Shown here piece by piece: positions 1-9,918 of a stretch of 64,000 nt of DNA (its first letter is position 1; every line of letters starts with the position of its first letter). The position numbers were made by a program, and so were the translations under genes. Under the pieces are notes generated by a model. The model did not search any database. It had not been told where the DNA came from and was given only the letters and a program-made list of their open reading frames with translations. This stretch comes from Lepidostoma basale (taxonomy: Eukaryota > Arthropoda > Insecta > Trichoptera > Lepidostomatidae), in the NCBI GenBank assembly GCA_022606425.2, contig JAHDVF020001365.1, positions 744,001 through 808,000 of the forward strand, written 5' to 3'.

Positions 1-434
1 GAATAAATGCAGTAGAGATGAGGTCCCTAAGACGTATGTGTGGTAGAACGATATACGACAGAATCTCAAATGCTGATATAAGAAAGGAATGTAGAGCGGA
101 AGAAGGTATAATGAACAAAATTATGAAAGGATCGCTGCGTTGGTTCGGACATGTGGAACGCATGGATGGAGAAAGAATGGTTAAGAAAGTATACGTTAAT
201 GATTTAAATGGGGTACGAAGTCGAGGCAGACCGAGGAAAACATGGCATGACCAAATTAATCAAATTTTAAAGGTTGGTCATGTTAGAAGTCGGAGGAATC
301 GACGTGCGTGTATGACTCGTTGTATGAATGTGGAGGAATCTAGAGAGGTTTGCCAGGATAGAGTAGTGTGGCGGTCCATTCTCTCTGCCTACCCCTGCGG
401 GGAAACGGCGTGATGGTTTGTTGTTGTTGTTGTT
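1..434 (+). mobile_element. LineA-TTG LINE, 3' end, cut by window start
   Basis: Codons are open from base 3 to the stop at 413 and encode the C-terminal tail of a non-LTR retrotransposon polyprotein. Recognisable blocks are INAVEMRSLRRMCG, a WFGHVERMD block and RGRPRKTWHDQ, ending YPCGETA. The stop is followed by a short 3' end and a (TTG)n tail at about 417-434. The reverse transcriptase would lie left of the window. An almost identical copy with a clean target-site duplication lies at 63451-63775. A LINE fragment is near certain; the clade (RTE/Jockey-like) is not resolved. Confidence 0.9.
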
Positions 435-436
435 AA

Positions 437-640
437 TTTAAAATGCGTTTTTTATTAGTTTTTTAACACCTAAAGATGGAGGTATCCTCCGAAACATGTC
501 GTGTTTTTTAATATTTTTTAATAAATAGTGGATTAAACAAAGTTATTTTCAAGTTCCTAAGTATATTACTATGAGATTTCACTGTGTATGCCTTAGCATT
601 CAATAAGTTTTAAAAATATCAAACACAACAGGTTTAAGAG
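437..640 (+). repeat. HHR-A repeat with mutated hammerhead-like core
   Basis: This block matches the repeats at 16412-16600 (minus), 16970-17190 (plus) and 58975-59200 (minus). The hammerhead-like part is 464-505: core CTAAAGA at 470-476, a perfect GGAGG/CCTCC stem II, GAAA at 491-494, the palindromic ACATGT, then C at 500. Flanks AACAC and GTGTT can form stem I. The invariant G of CUGANGA is A here, so this copy should be inactive. Confidence 0.65.
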
Positions 641-659
641 GTAGCTTTTATCCTAAGAT

Positions 660-1000
660 GTGAATATATTCTTCGTCAGCTTGTCTCCATCCACTGCTGG
701 ACGTAAGCTTCTCCACCCCCACGCCATCCTTGTCGGTCTCTCGCCAATGTTCTCCAGCCTCTTCCCATTGTCCTCACAATATCATCGCTTCACTCCCAAT
801 ACTTGGCCTCCATTCAGTAACCCTCTGACTCCATCTTCCATCATCCCGTCGGCACACATATCCAGCCCATTGCCACTTTATCCTTATCGGTGACCCTGGT
901 GCGTCTTCTTATCTCCACGTTGGGTATATGGTATCTAAGCGAGATACCCTTACATGGATCATTCAATGCCCATTGTGCAACATTTATTTTATGCATTGCT
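660..1000 (-). mobile_element. LineB LINE fragment, C-terminal region
   Basis: Read on the minus strand, this gives broken blocks of a reverse-transcriptase C-terminus. One frame has NVEIRRRTRVTD near 920; another has WQWAGYVCRRDDGRWSQ near 850. The same blocks occur in the plus-strand LineB copy at 28200-28557 (VTDIIHRVATLKWQWAGHV). Frameshifts separate the blocks, so this is a dead fragment. The 3' side ends near 676 with the reverse complement of a GCAGTGGATGG-type motif. Confidence 0.7.
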
Positions 1001-1040
1001 TCCTTAGAACGTCCATTCCAAGTTGTAAATATTTAACTAG

Positions 1041-1540
1041 CTTTTTTAGAGTTTTGTTTACATATATATCAACACAAGAAGAAGAATGGCACGTAACCAA
1101 GCTACTTCAATGATTTAGTAAAACGTGTCTTGAAAGGTCCATAATATATTCATTTTATTGTTCATTTTATAATATTACGTATTTTACAAAAATGTTTAAA
1201 ATTTCATCTGTGCATTATGTACGCCCAACCTTTGCGTTTTTATTTGGTCACCCTATCCTAGCAACGATTCCTCACCCCCCAGAGAAGGCTGTGCAGACGG
1301 GGTTGTAAAATGTTTTCACATAATATATATTCCGACATCCCTTGGATTGAATCCTACCCCGAGTGGAGAAAATGATTGATTCCTTCTCACCCTATTTAGG
1401 CGAATTAAAATATATAAGATACATTTTATTTATTTCGGCATTTTAACAAGATAAAAATAACTCAATAAACATACTTCAGATGTGTGGATTAAGAGAATTT
1501 TGTCTAAATAATCCATTGTTATGCCGGAAACACTTTGATA
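1041..1540. other. No recognisable feature, AT-rich
   Basis: No open frame with family resemblance is seen. A CCCC-rich patch lies near 1270-1300. The stretch ends in a short piece (about 1505-1548) resembling the outer flank of HHR-C repeats, with a CCATTGTTATGCCGGAAACACT-like block. Confidence 0.4.
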
Positions 1541-1548
1541 TTTACAAT

Positions 1549-2064
1549 AACAACAACAACAACAAACCATCACGCCGTTTCTCAGCAGGGGTAGGCAAAG
1601 AAAATGGACCACCACACTACTCTATCCTGACACACCTCTCTAGATTCCTCCACATTCATACAACTAGTCATACACGCACATCGATTCCTCCGACTTCCAA
1701 CATGACCAACCATAAAAATCGGATTAATTTGATCATGCAAAGCTTCCTCGGTCTACCTTGACTGCGGACACCATTTACATTGTTAACTTATACTTTCTTG
1801 GCGATATTTTTTCTATTCATGCGCTCTATATATCCGAACCAACGCAGCGATCCTTTCATAATTTTGTTCATAATTCCTTCTTTCGCTCTGCACTCCTTTC
1901 TTATATCAGCATTTGAAATTATGTCGTACATCGTATTACCTCACATATGTCTTAGGGACCTCATAAAACCGCATTTATTCTGCTCTCATCCTTCTTCTGC
2001 CTGTACCATGCTTCGCTTTCACACATAAGGGTTGAGACCAAAACTCCATTGTGAACGGCCATTT
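1549..2064 (-). mobile_element. LineA-TTG LINE, 5'-truncated, minus strand
   Basis: The (CAA)n at 1550-1566 is the reverse-strand (TTG)n tail, next to CATCACGCCGTTT. Reading right to left, the C-terminal frame starts near 2064 (MAVHNG-type block) and is broken by several indels. The 3' hairpin is partly degraded (CAGCAGGGG). It abuts the 5' side of the CR1A element, so its right edge could have been trimmed by that insertion. Confidence 0.85.
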
Positions 2065-2189
2065 TCGCTGTCATTGATAAAATGTTTTTTTAACTAGTTG
2101 TAGTAGAGTTCCGATTTGACATTTTTGACGTGAGGTTGTGGTTCTGTGCGCTCCGTCATTTTCTATAGATATTTGTTAAAGTTTCTACA

Positions 2190-3196
2190 ATGGAGGGGAA
2201 AGTAGATAGTGTTTTGGTAGAACTGAGGACCCTGCGTTTAATGGTGGGGTCCCTTTCTGCCGAAGTGAAGAGTTTGCGCGAGATGATCGATGTGCCCGGC
2301 CCGCGAAGGCGTACATTTAGTGGCAGTAAGACTAAATTGTTACCCGGCCCGGGGACCTAGTACCACTACTATCGGCCCGGGGACCTAGTGACGTCGCTGG
2401 TACCGCGGCCGCACTACACGACAGAGCCGGAGCGGCGAGTGCAAGTGCACCGAGCGTTGCTCGAGCCGCGCGTCGTAATACACGCGCTGCCGCTCGGGCA
2501 GCTGTGCCATCTGAAAAGGCGGAAGGAGTTTCTGCAGCGAGGGCCGCACAAACAAAAGCATCATCATCATCTGCCTGTCCTGAGGTGATGAGTATACCTC
2601 CACCGTCCTCATCAACAACTACTACTACTTCTCCCGCCTCGCGTGCAACCTACGCGGCCACTATAGCTGGATCCTTGGTGGTGGAGAGGGAGAACGCTGC
2701 AAAGGACGCCGCCAAGGGCAAGCGTCCCCCATCTGGTGTCTCGCAGAGGAAGGGTGTGAGGAAACCTGAGGGAGACCAGTCAGTGACTGCCACGTTGGAG
2801 AAGACCTCTGCGCCGTTAGTCGCCAACAGACCGGTGGGGAGTGATGGCGGCCCGTGGAATGTGGTGTCCAGGAGGCGACCTGCCACCGTCCGAGGTACTC
2901 GGAGAATGGACAGCCCCTCCCCCACCTCCCCTGTTCTTAAATTTTTCCACTTTTTCCCATTCCACCCCGATACCTCGGTCGGTGACATGGCGTCTTACCT
3001 TAATGGTTTACGTAAGGCATCATATACGGTGCATAGAATCAAGCCCAAGGAGGGAAGTTCCTATGTATCGTTCAAGATTGGAATACCGAGTTCGGTTGTC
3101 TCGGAGGTCCTGGAGCCTAAACACTGGCCACGCCGTTCTTTCATCAAGGAGTGGCGGGCGGGTGTTGCGGCTCCGCGACTTCCGAGAGCGAGCTGA
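2190..3196 (+). pseudogene. CR1A ORF1 (nucleic-acid-binding protein), frame broken
   Basis: An ATG at 2190 opens a frame starting MEGKVDSVLVELRTLRLMVG, a heptad-like segment that could be a short coiled coil. It stops at 2358. The frame that continues to 3196 is a different one, open from 2336. The break coincides with a 28-bp direct duplication (units at about 2345-2372 and 2373 on). The middle is Ala/Arg/Ser-rich and low in order. The C-terminal ~90 residues (FFPFHPDTSVGDMASYLN, then VLEPKHWPRRSFIKEW) resemble the RRM-like C-terminal domain of CR1/Jockey ORF1 proteins, which bind element RNA. The TGA at 3194-3196 is in frame with ORF2. Confidence 0.7.
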
Positions 3197-6067
3197 CTTG
3201 GTTCCTCCAATTCTTTGTCTTTCCTATATCAGAATGTTCGTGGATTGAGGACAAAATGCTCGAAATTCTTCTCCAATGTCTCGGTGAGTGACGCTAACAT
3301 AATCGCTCTCACTGAGACTTGGCTGAATTCGAGCGTCCTCTCCTCTGAGCTTTTTGATATAGAGAACTTTAATGTGTTTCGCAGAGATCGAGCAGGCGTC
3401 AGTGGCCACAGTCGCGGTGGCGGCTGCTTGTTGGCGGTCGGGAGGGGGGATGCGCTGAGGGCTGAGCGCGTCCCCAATCTTGAATCAGTCAATGAGGATC
3501 TCTGGGTAAAACTTATGTATGGGGTAAATCATGTAACATATATATGTGTTACATATATACCACCGGGGTCTAATCGGGAAATTTATAACCGATTATTTGA
3601 TGCGATGCATACGAGCTTCAATCTGATCGGAGGTAAAAATGTCATTGTGATGGGCGACTTTAACCTGCACTCTGCTCATGGGATCGACAATGTCCAGCGT
3701 GACTTGGAGTACCTATGCGCAGTTTTTGGGCTTGCCCAGCACAATGTCGTTTTGAACTCAGATCCCAGAACCTTGGACTTGATTTTGAGTAACATAAAGT
3801 TGCAAGTTTCCAGATCAATGTCCCCATTAGTCTCTGAAGATGATTACCATCCCGCGCTAGAATTTGAGTACTCTGGTAAAGATAACCCTGGTGTTACCAG
3901 AGTGCCGCGACATAATACAGAAATCTTCAGAGGATGGAACTTCAGTCAGGGTGATTTTCTGAAGCTGTACCAGCTGATGACTCAACTTGACTGGAGCGAC
4001 ATGTGTAACTTGACCACCGTAAATGATGCCTTACAGTATTTTTACAGTGAAATTTATAAATTGTTTGATTTGTGCTTTCCCAGAAAACGCATAAGCAATG
4101 GTGGACGGAGATATCCGAGGTGGTTTTCCAGGGAAATCATCGCGGACATTAAGATCAAACATGCCCATCATGTGAGGTGGAAGGCTACTGGTTGTCGGAG
4201 TGAGTACGAACTTTTCAGTCTGTACCGCTCGGTGGTGAGACGCAATGTTCGATCAGCCTTTCGAACATATGTGGGCACCATTGAGGGCAATCTTATGGAT
4301 GACCCTAGATCCTTCTGGAACTACGTAAAAAGTCTACGAAAGGATGGGGGCATCCTAAACACTATGATGCATGGGGATAGGGAGGTTGAGGGTGGAGATA
4401 TAGTGAATGCATTCGCTAAACACTTTCAATCTGTCTATAGCAATGTTCCCCCGCGGCTAAATTTCAATTTAGCGACTGAGTTAAGTGCCAATTGTTGTGG
4501 TCATGGCTTTGTCATATCGCAGATAGAAGCGAATGATATTATATCCTCCATTAAAGCTATGAAGAATTCGCACTCGGTTGGTCCTGATTTTCTTCCCATT
4601 TACTTCTTAAAAGGCTGCTCTGAGCTCCTAATATCTCCGCTGTATTTTTTATTTAACCTATCGTTAAGTACAAATACTTTTCCTGATCTCTGGAAGCTTT
4701 CCAGAATCAGTCCTATTTTCAAGAGCGGCGCAAAAGAGTCGGTCGAAAACTACAGACCTGTAGCGGTACTGTCGGCTCCAGCCAAACTATTTGAATCAAT
4801 TTTACACAAATTGATATTTCCCAAAGTCGACCCCTATATTATAACAGAACAACATGGATTCAGGAAGGGGCGCTCGACTGAAACTAATCTCATGGTATTC
4901 ACAGATTACATTGCAAGGGCCTTGGATGATGGTCACCAAGTTGACTGTTCATATAATGATTCCTCTAAGGCCTTTGACACTGTGAACCACGACATTCTGA
5001 TAGCAAAGCTATCTCAAATTGGATTCTCTTCTCAGTTGATTGTGTTTTTCATTAGTTACCTCGAGAGGAGAAAACAATACGTCTCATACGGAATTTTTCA
5101 ATCGGAACCTTTTCTTGTAAATTCAGGGGTGCCACAAGGTTCAAACTTAGGGCCACTCCTCTTCACCATCTTCATAAATGATATTGCGAAGGTGATAAAC
5201 TTCTCGCGATTTCTTTTATTTGCCGATGATCTGAAATTATTCCTGGAAATTAAAAATCCTGGAGACTGTCTTCGCCTCCATTCGGACATCAATAATATTG
5301 TCAACTGGAGTCACAGTAATCAAATGCAATTCAATGTCTCTAAATGCGTTATGCTATCTTTTACTAGAGCATTGAGAACTGTGTATTATAGATACACAAT
5401 GAACAACCAGCAACTAGCACATGTATCTACGATGAGAGATCTCGGGATCATCTATGAGAGTAGGCTGACTTTTCGTACACATGTTGAGAGAATTTGTGGC
5501 ACTGCACTGAAGATGTTGGGCTTCATCGTCCGGACCGGCAGAGTTTTCAGGGATCCCAATGTGCTCAGAGTCCTATACAACGCATTGGTTCGGAGCAGAC
5601 TCGAAAGTGGTTCTGTGATATGGAGTCCTCACGAGGCGAGATATTCCATTATGCTGGAGAGGGTTCAGAAAAAATTTCTGAGGTATCTCTACATGAGGGA
5701 GTATGGTAGCTATCCTTGGCTCTATCCCACGGCATTTCTTTTGGGAATGCTCGGAACCAATTCTCTACAGCTTCGAAGAGATGGACATCTAATTACCCAT
5801 TTCTTTAGATTAATTAGGGGATACTTCGAGAACTCGGCCGTACTGGAGGGTGTTCGGCTTTTTGTCCCCGATAGATATCTCCGACAGCGACAGCACAGAT
5901 TGTTTTACCTACCGGCTGCCAGAACCAATCTGCCTCTGGTGACACCGGTGGGAAGAGCAATTAGTCTGCTGAACGCGGTCTCCTCGGAGATCGACGTCTT
6001 TCATGTTAGTGAAAGTACGTTCAGAGGGCAAATACTCTTAATTCTGGAGAGTATCCTGTCTTCCTAA
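3197..6067 (+). CDS. CR1A ORF2: endonuclease-reverse transcriptase
   Basis: This is a 957-codon open frame. Numbering from base 3215, an APE-type endonuclease occupies about residues 1-220: YQNVRGL near 5, TETWL near 33, GDFN at 147-150 and DDYHPAL near 209, which carry the metal-binding and catalytic Asp, Asn and His. The reverse transcriptase runs from about 450 to 720: NYRPVAVLSA near 513, HGFRKGRSTE, motif A NDSSKAFDTVNH near 581, motif B GVPQGSNLGPLLF near 638 and motif C FADD at 669-672. The C-terminal ~200 residues (YPWLYPTAFLLGML, RYLRQRQHRLF) are typical of the group. No ATG precedes the endonuclease: the first codons after ORF1's TGA are CTT GGT TCC TCC. ORF2 is therefore probably made by readthrough or reinitiation. 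Catalytic residues look intact. Confidence 0.9.
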   Translation, partial: LGSSNSLSFLYQNVRGLRTKCSKFFSNVSVSDANIIALTETWLNSSVLSSELFDIENFNVFRRDRAGVSGHSRGGGCLLAVGRGDALRAERVPNLESVNEDLWVKLMYGVNHVTYICVTYIPPGSNREIYNRLFDAMHTSFNLIGGKNVIVMGDFNLHSAHGIDNVQRDLEYLCAVFGLAQHNVVLNSDPRTLDLILSNIKLQVSRSMSPLVSEDDYHPALEFEYSGKDNPGVTRVPRHNTEIFRGWNFSQGDFLKLYQLMTQLDWSDMCNLTTVNDALQYFYSEIYKLFDLCFPRKRISNGGRRYPRWFSREIIADIKIKHAHHVRWKATGCRSEYELFSLYRSVVRRNVRSAFRTYVGTIEGNLMDDPRSFWNYVKSLRKDGGILNTMMHGDREVEGGDIVNAFAKHFQSVYSNVPPRLNFNLATELSANCCGHGFVISQIEANDIISSIKAMKNSHSVGPDFLPIYFLKGCSELLISPLYFLFNLSLSTNTFPDLWKLSRISPIFKSGAKESVENYRPVAVLSAPAKLFESILHKLIFPKVDPYIITEQHGFRKGRSTETNLMVFTDYIARALDDGHQVDCSYNDSSKAFDTVNHDILIAKLSQIGFSSQLIVFFISYLERRKQYVSYGIFQSEPFLVNSGVPQGSNLGPLLFTIFINDIAKVINFSRFLLFADDLKLFLEIKNPGDCLRLHSDINNIVNWSHSNQMQFNVSKCVMLSFTRALRTVYYRYTMNNQQLAHVSTMRDLGIIYESRLTFRTHVERICGTALKMLGFIVRTGRVFRDPNVLRVLYNALVRSRLESGSVIWSPHEARYSIMLERVQKKFLRYLYMREYGSYPWLYPTAFLLGMLGTNSLQLRRDGHLITHFFRLIRGYFENSAVLEGVRLFVPDRYLRQRQHRLFYLPAARTNLPLVTPVGRAISLLNAVSSEIDVFHVSESTFRGQILLILESILSS

Positions 6068-6213
6068 TGTTGAACCATCTCTTATGCGTTTCTGGTAGTA
6101 TACTATATATAATATATTATTTTACCTGTTCTCAATAGATGCCTTAAAAATAAATTTTGTAATGTCTGTTGATGAAATAAACTGATTTGATTTGATTTGA
6201 TTTGATTTGAGTT

Positions 6214-6325
6214 GATTGTAACACCTGACGATGCTAACTTCTGTTAGCGAAACAGCTGTCTCGACAATTTCAAGGGCAATATTATCGTTTGTGATATTCT
6301 TTTACAGTATTTTAATTGAGATGAC
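6214..6325 (+). repeat. HHR-C repeat beside the CR1A tail
   Basis: The hammerhead-like part is 6217-6266: core CTGACGA at 6225-6231 (N7 is C), a perfect six-base stem II GCTAAC/GTTAGC, GAAA at 6249-6252, palindromic ACAGCTGT and C at 6260. All invariant core bases are present. Stem I is weak (TGT/ACA with an internal loop). One extra base separates the core from stem II, as in all the families here. Confidence 0.6.
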
Positions 6326-6390
6326 AATTTCGTCGATAGTATTTTATAAATTGTAAGATGAAATCTCAAACGAAAACCATGTAAATTAAA

Positions 6391-6760
6391 TTAGAAATAG
6401 AGGAAGACTGAGGCACGATAGCAACGTGGCACGATCAAATAAATCAAATATTGAATGTCGGCCACGTGAGGAGTCGGAGAAATCGACGTGCGTGCATGAC
6501 ACGATGTATGAATGTTGAAGAAATCGAAAAAAGTATATTAGGAAAGAAAAATTCGCCATTTCATTATTTCTGCCTACTTCTTCTGGGTGACCGCGTGATG
6601 GTTAGTTAGATAGTTATGAAGTGAGAGCCTGTTAATAAATACATATTATTTTAGTTATGACAAAACTTCATCTTCAGTGTTCCAATTCTTGGTGGGTCTT
6701 AGCTCCTTCGCAACTTTACAATAGCAAGGGAAACTATTACATTCAAAAGCCCAAGTGGCG
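6391..6760 (+). mobile_element. LineA-TTAG fragment, first tandem unit
   Basis: 6391-6620 is the 3' end of LineA (AGAAATAGAGGAAGAC block, then CACGTGAGGAGTCGGAG, ending in a GTGATGGTTAGTTAG tail). It has lost coding frame. Bases 6413-6760, which include about 140 bp of non-LINE flank, form the first copy of a 348-bp tandem duplication. Confidence 0.85.
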
Positions 6761-7107
6761 GCACGATAGCAACGTGGCACGATCAAATAAATCAAATATT
6801 GAATGTCGGCCACGTGAGGAGTCGGAGAAATCGACGTGCGTGCATGACACGATGTATGAATGTTGAAGAAATCGAAAAAAGTATATTAGGAAAGAAAAAT
6901 TCGCCATTTCATTATTTCTGCCTACTTCTTCTGGGTGACCGCGTGATGGTTAGTTAGATAGTTATGAAGTGAGAGCCTGTTAATAAATACATATTATTTA
7001 GTTATGACAAAACTTCATCTTCAGTGTTCCAATTCTTGGTGGGTCTTAGCTCCTTCGCAACTTTACAATAGCAAGGGAAACTATTACATTCAAAAGCCCA
7101 AGTGGCG
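6761..7107 (+). repeat. Second unit of 348-bp tandem duplication
   Basis: By eye this matches 6413-6760 at every base except one T in a T-run (ATTATTTTAG against ATTATTTAG). It contains the LineA 3' end plus the same downstream flank. The near identity implies a very recent duplication or an assembly artefact. A 69-codon open frame at 6657-6866 spans the junction and is a by-product. Confidence 0.92.
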
Positions 7108-7594
7108 TTTCAAGAACCAGTAAAGATGTTAAATTTTGCTGCAAACCAATCCTTAGGATTTAAACCAAAAAAAAATGTGAAGAAAAATATTTTCCAAAAT
7201 AAAACTTTTTTCTATAATTTTAAAGACAGTTTATTATTTCGTTATATCAATATTTTCGTAAAAACAATGTACGTTATATGCGTGTTATAAAGGAAACATG
7301 ATCATTTGGTTCAAACTCGTGAGTTTTCTTTATTGATTTATATAACTGAATGTACCAATTTCCAGATACGTAAAATTGGGTATTTTCCTGGGTGAACGAA
7401 TTAACGATTAATTTTCTTTTAGTGAAGTGAAAAAATACGAAAGAAATGGGACATTTTGAATGACTTGATAATATTTTTAGCTTTATATTTTACGAAATAT
7501 AACAATGGTCGAGTGTCAAATTCATTAAATTCTTTTTTTCTAATTAATACGATAGTCTATTGTTTTGGCCGAAACACTATGATACTTCAACATT
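7108..7594. other. No recognisable feature, AT-rich
   Basis: The sequence is AT-rich and apparently unique. An open frame ending at 7290 has no recognisable family features and low-complexity Lys/Phe/Asn content. Confidence 0.4.
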
Positions 7595-7815
7595 ATTACT
7601 GTTAAAATTTAAAACACTGTTATAATATCACAATTTCTTTTTTTTTTTCACTGAATGTGTCGCGACAGCTGTTTCGCCAGCCGATGTTGGCATAATCAGT
7701 TTATTGTAACACCTGATGATGCCAACATCGGTTGGCGAAACAACTGCCAGGTCACTCTCAGTGAATAAAAAGAAATTGTGATATTATAACAGTGTTTTAA
7801 ATTTTAACAGTAATC
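7595..7815. repeat. HHR-C head-to-head inverted pair
   Basis: The outer arms are inverted copies of each other (about 7597-7655 and 7762-7812, AACACTGTTATAATATCACA type). Each inner arm carries a hammerhead-like motif. The plus copy has core CTGATGA at 7713-7719, stem II GCCAAC/GTTGGC and GAAA at 7737-7740, but its stem III is ACAACTGC, so the U before the cleavage base is C. The minus copy (about 7668-7705) has CTGATTA with G8 changed, one stem II mismatch, and an intact ACAGCTGT followed by C. Confidence 0.75.
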
Positions 7816-8000
7816 GAATCAAATCAAATCAAATCATTTTATTAACTGAAAAGACATTACAAACAGGAAAATGTTTAAGGCATCTATTAAGTACAGGTAA
7901 AATATTATAAAAATACAACATAGTACCAGGAACGCATTAGAGATGGTTCGACATTAGGAAGACAAGATACTTTCTAAAGTCAAGAGTATTTGTCCCCTGA
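7816..8000 (-). mobile_element. CR1A 3' end, 5'-truncated, minus strand
   Basis: It starts with the reverse-strand tail (ATCAA)n at about 7820-7838. It continues through the CR1A 3' UTR (AAGGCATCTATTAAGTACAGG) into the last codons (GAAAGTATCTTG type). It abuts the HHR-C pair, which suggests nested or adjacent insertion. Confidence 0.85.
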
Positions 8001-9371
8001 ATAATTAATAATTAATACTAATTATAATGCCTGTTTTCTAGAAATTTAAGTGTATTTCAAATACTTTTTTTTCTAATTACCGCCCTACCTTTGGTTTTTT
8101 TTTCTGAGAAACGTGCAAAAAAAACAGGTTTTTTATTAATAAAATTTTATTATATATTTTTTTATTTTTTTTTAATTACGAAACATCAAATACTCGGCCG
8201 CACACTTCGCCTGCCCCGATGATTAATCATATTTATGAAGACTTGTATTCAAGTGTTGTTGGCACACGCGCGTATCCCTAACAGTTTATAATTTTTAGGT
8301 ACATTACTTTTTCTCAAGCGCGTACGTGATATGGGATAGCTCAGAATGGTACAATCACAGTGAAGGTATCACGGACGTTCAAATATGTAGGGTGGTTAAT
8401 ACGAATTAAAATGTCAGTTTTCTAGAAATTTTAGTATCTTTCATGAAAATACCGTAAAGAGCGTTTTAACAAAATCAAAATAATAATATTAATTTGTATT
8501 TTCTAAAACGATGTTATGTTATATGGGAGTGACCTGTTTTGCCTTGCTAGACATGATCTCGTTTGCTTTAACAATGTGGAACACCTCATTCATATAAAAT
8601 ATATTTAAACTTGTTAAAATTTGTTTTTCATTAATATTCAATATTTGATATGAAATTCTGTATTCAAAATTAATGTTCCGTGTATTTATTCGTCTTACCA
8701 ACGTCTGTAAGTGAAACTATATCCATTGAAACGTTGGTTTGTATTATATTATAATAACTTATGCTAATTCCACGTTCTTCGAGCATAACGGTTCCATCAA
8801 TATTGGGGATGTGATTAATCCAAAGTCAATAATTTGTCACAAGCCATCGCCTTTAATCAATCTATATCAAAGTCTATGATGAATTCTCTGACAGTATTTG
8901 CAATGCTAAAAGGGTTCAATGCAAAAAATCTTCAATCCTCATATCACACAATTCATAAATTGCAAATCCTTTATTATATTGTAACTTTATTTAAAAAGTA
9001 GAAACATTCAAAATCTGTACCAAGTTTTCATTATATTAAACGTCTTCTTATTATTATTTTAGACCATAGGTTTCTTAACTGTTTTGGCCCGCCACCTTAT
9101 TTACACGAAGTAAAATAAAATTCGTTAAAAGTTGGGAACTTATGGCTTACATGAAACATTATTAAAATTACATTGTAACTATTGAAAATTAATCAATTTA
9201 AAATGAGACTACATTTATACCTAAATTCATTATACAAAGTATCTAACTTCCTTACAGTATTTATTACAATTAATGTGTAATATTTTGTACTCTATTATGA
9301 TTTTGTATTGATTAGTATGTAGCACCTTATACTTTTTCCTTGTATTATAAACTTTATTATATTATATGTAT
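8001..9371. other. No recognisable gene; AT-rich intergenic or intronic DNA
   Basis: No LINE, SINE or HHR block is recognised, apart from a short inverted CCAACG/CGTTGG pair (8700-8740) and poly-T tracts near 8090-8175. No splice-bounded open frame is convincing. Confidence 0.4.
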
Positions 9372-9382
9372 ATTTTTTATGT

Positions 9383-9907
9383 GGGAAACACATCCAAAAA
9401 GCCAAGATGGCAGTGCACAATGGTGTTCTTATGCCCCTTATGTATGGAAGTGAAGCATGGAACTGGTAAAAGAAGGATGAAAGTAGAATAAATGCAGTAG
9501 AAATGAGATCTTTAAGATGAATGTGTGGCAAATCTGTATATGATAGAGTGATAAATGCAAGTATAAGAAGTGAGTGTGGTGCGAATGAAAGTGTTATGAA
9601 CAAAATAAGAAAAGGGTCATTAAGATGGTTTGGACACATGGAAATAATGAATGAAGACAGAATGGTAAAGAAGGTATATGTAAACGGCGTGAACGGAGCT
9701 TAAAATAGAGGAAGGCCGAGGAAAACGTGGCACGATCAAATCAATCAAATATTGAAATTTGGTCACGTGAGGAGTCGGAGAAATGTGCATGACAAGATGT
9801 ATGAATGTCGAGAAATCGAGAGAAGCATGTCAGGACAGAACAGTGTGGCGTTCCATTATTTCTGCCTACCCCTCCGGGGAGACGGCGTGATGGTTAGTTA
9901 GTTAGTT
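9383..9907 (+). mobile_element. LineA-TTAG insertion with 11-bp TSD
   Basis: The 525-bp insertion is 5'-truncated and flanked by ATTTTTTATGT at 9372-9382 and 9908-9918. It encodes MAVHNGVLMP, then (after a stop) the MCGKSVYDR and WFGHMEIMNEDRM blocks, interrupted by stops at 9520 and 9702. Its 3' hairpin is CCCCTCCGGGG and the tail is (GTTA)n. The open frame at 9521-9703 is a remnant. Confidence 0.93.
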
Positions 9908-9918
9908 ATTTTTTATGT

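Larger units (their letters stand above)
2070..6213 (+). mobile_element. CR1A: near-complete Jockey/CR1-superfamily LINE
   Basis: It holds a putative 5' UTR (about 2070-2189), ORF1 (2190-3196, one frame break), ORF2 (3197-6067, uninterrupted), a 3' UTR with AATAAA at 6176 and a (TTTGA)n tail at about 6186-6210. The tail and order of domains are typical of CR1/Jockey-superfamily LINEs that move by target-primed reverse transcription. The exact 5' end and target-site duplication could not be fixed. At least six truncated relatives lie elsewhere in the window. This is the only element here with an intact polymerase frame. Confidence 0.9.

Noticed and set aside
2504..3196. Independent host gene in the GC-rich stretch before CR1A ORF2
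   Set aside because: Its position, the RRM-like C-terminal blocks and the in-frame junction with the endonuclease identify it as the LINE's ORF1.
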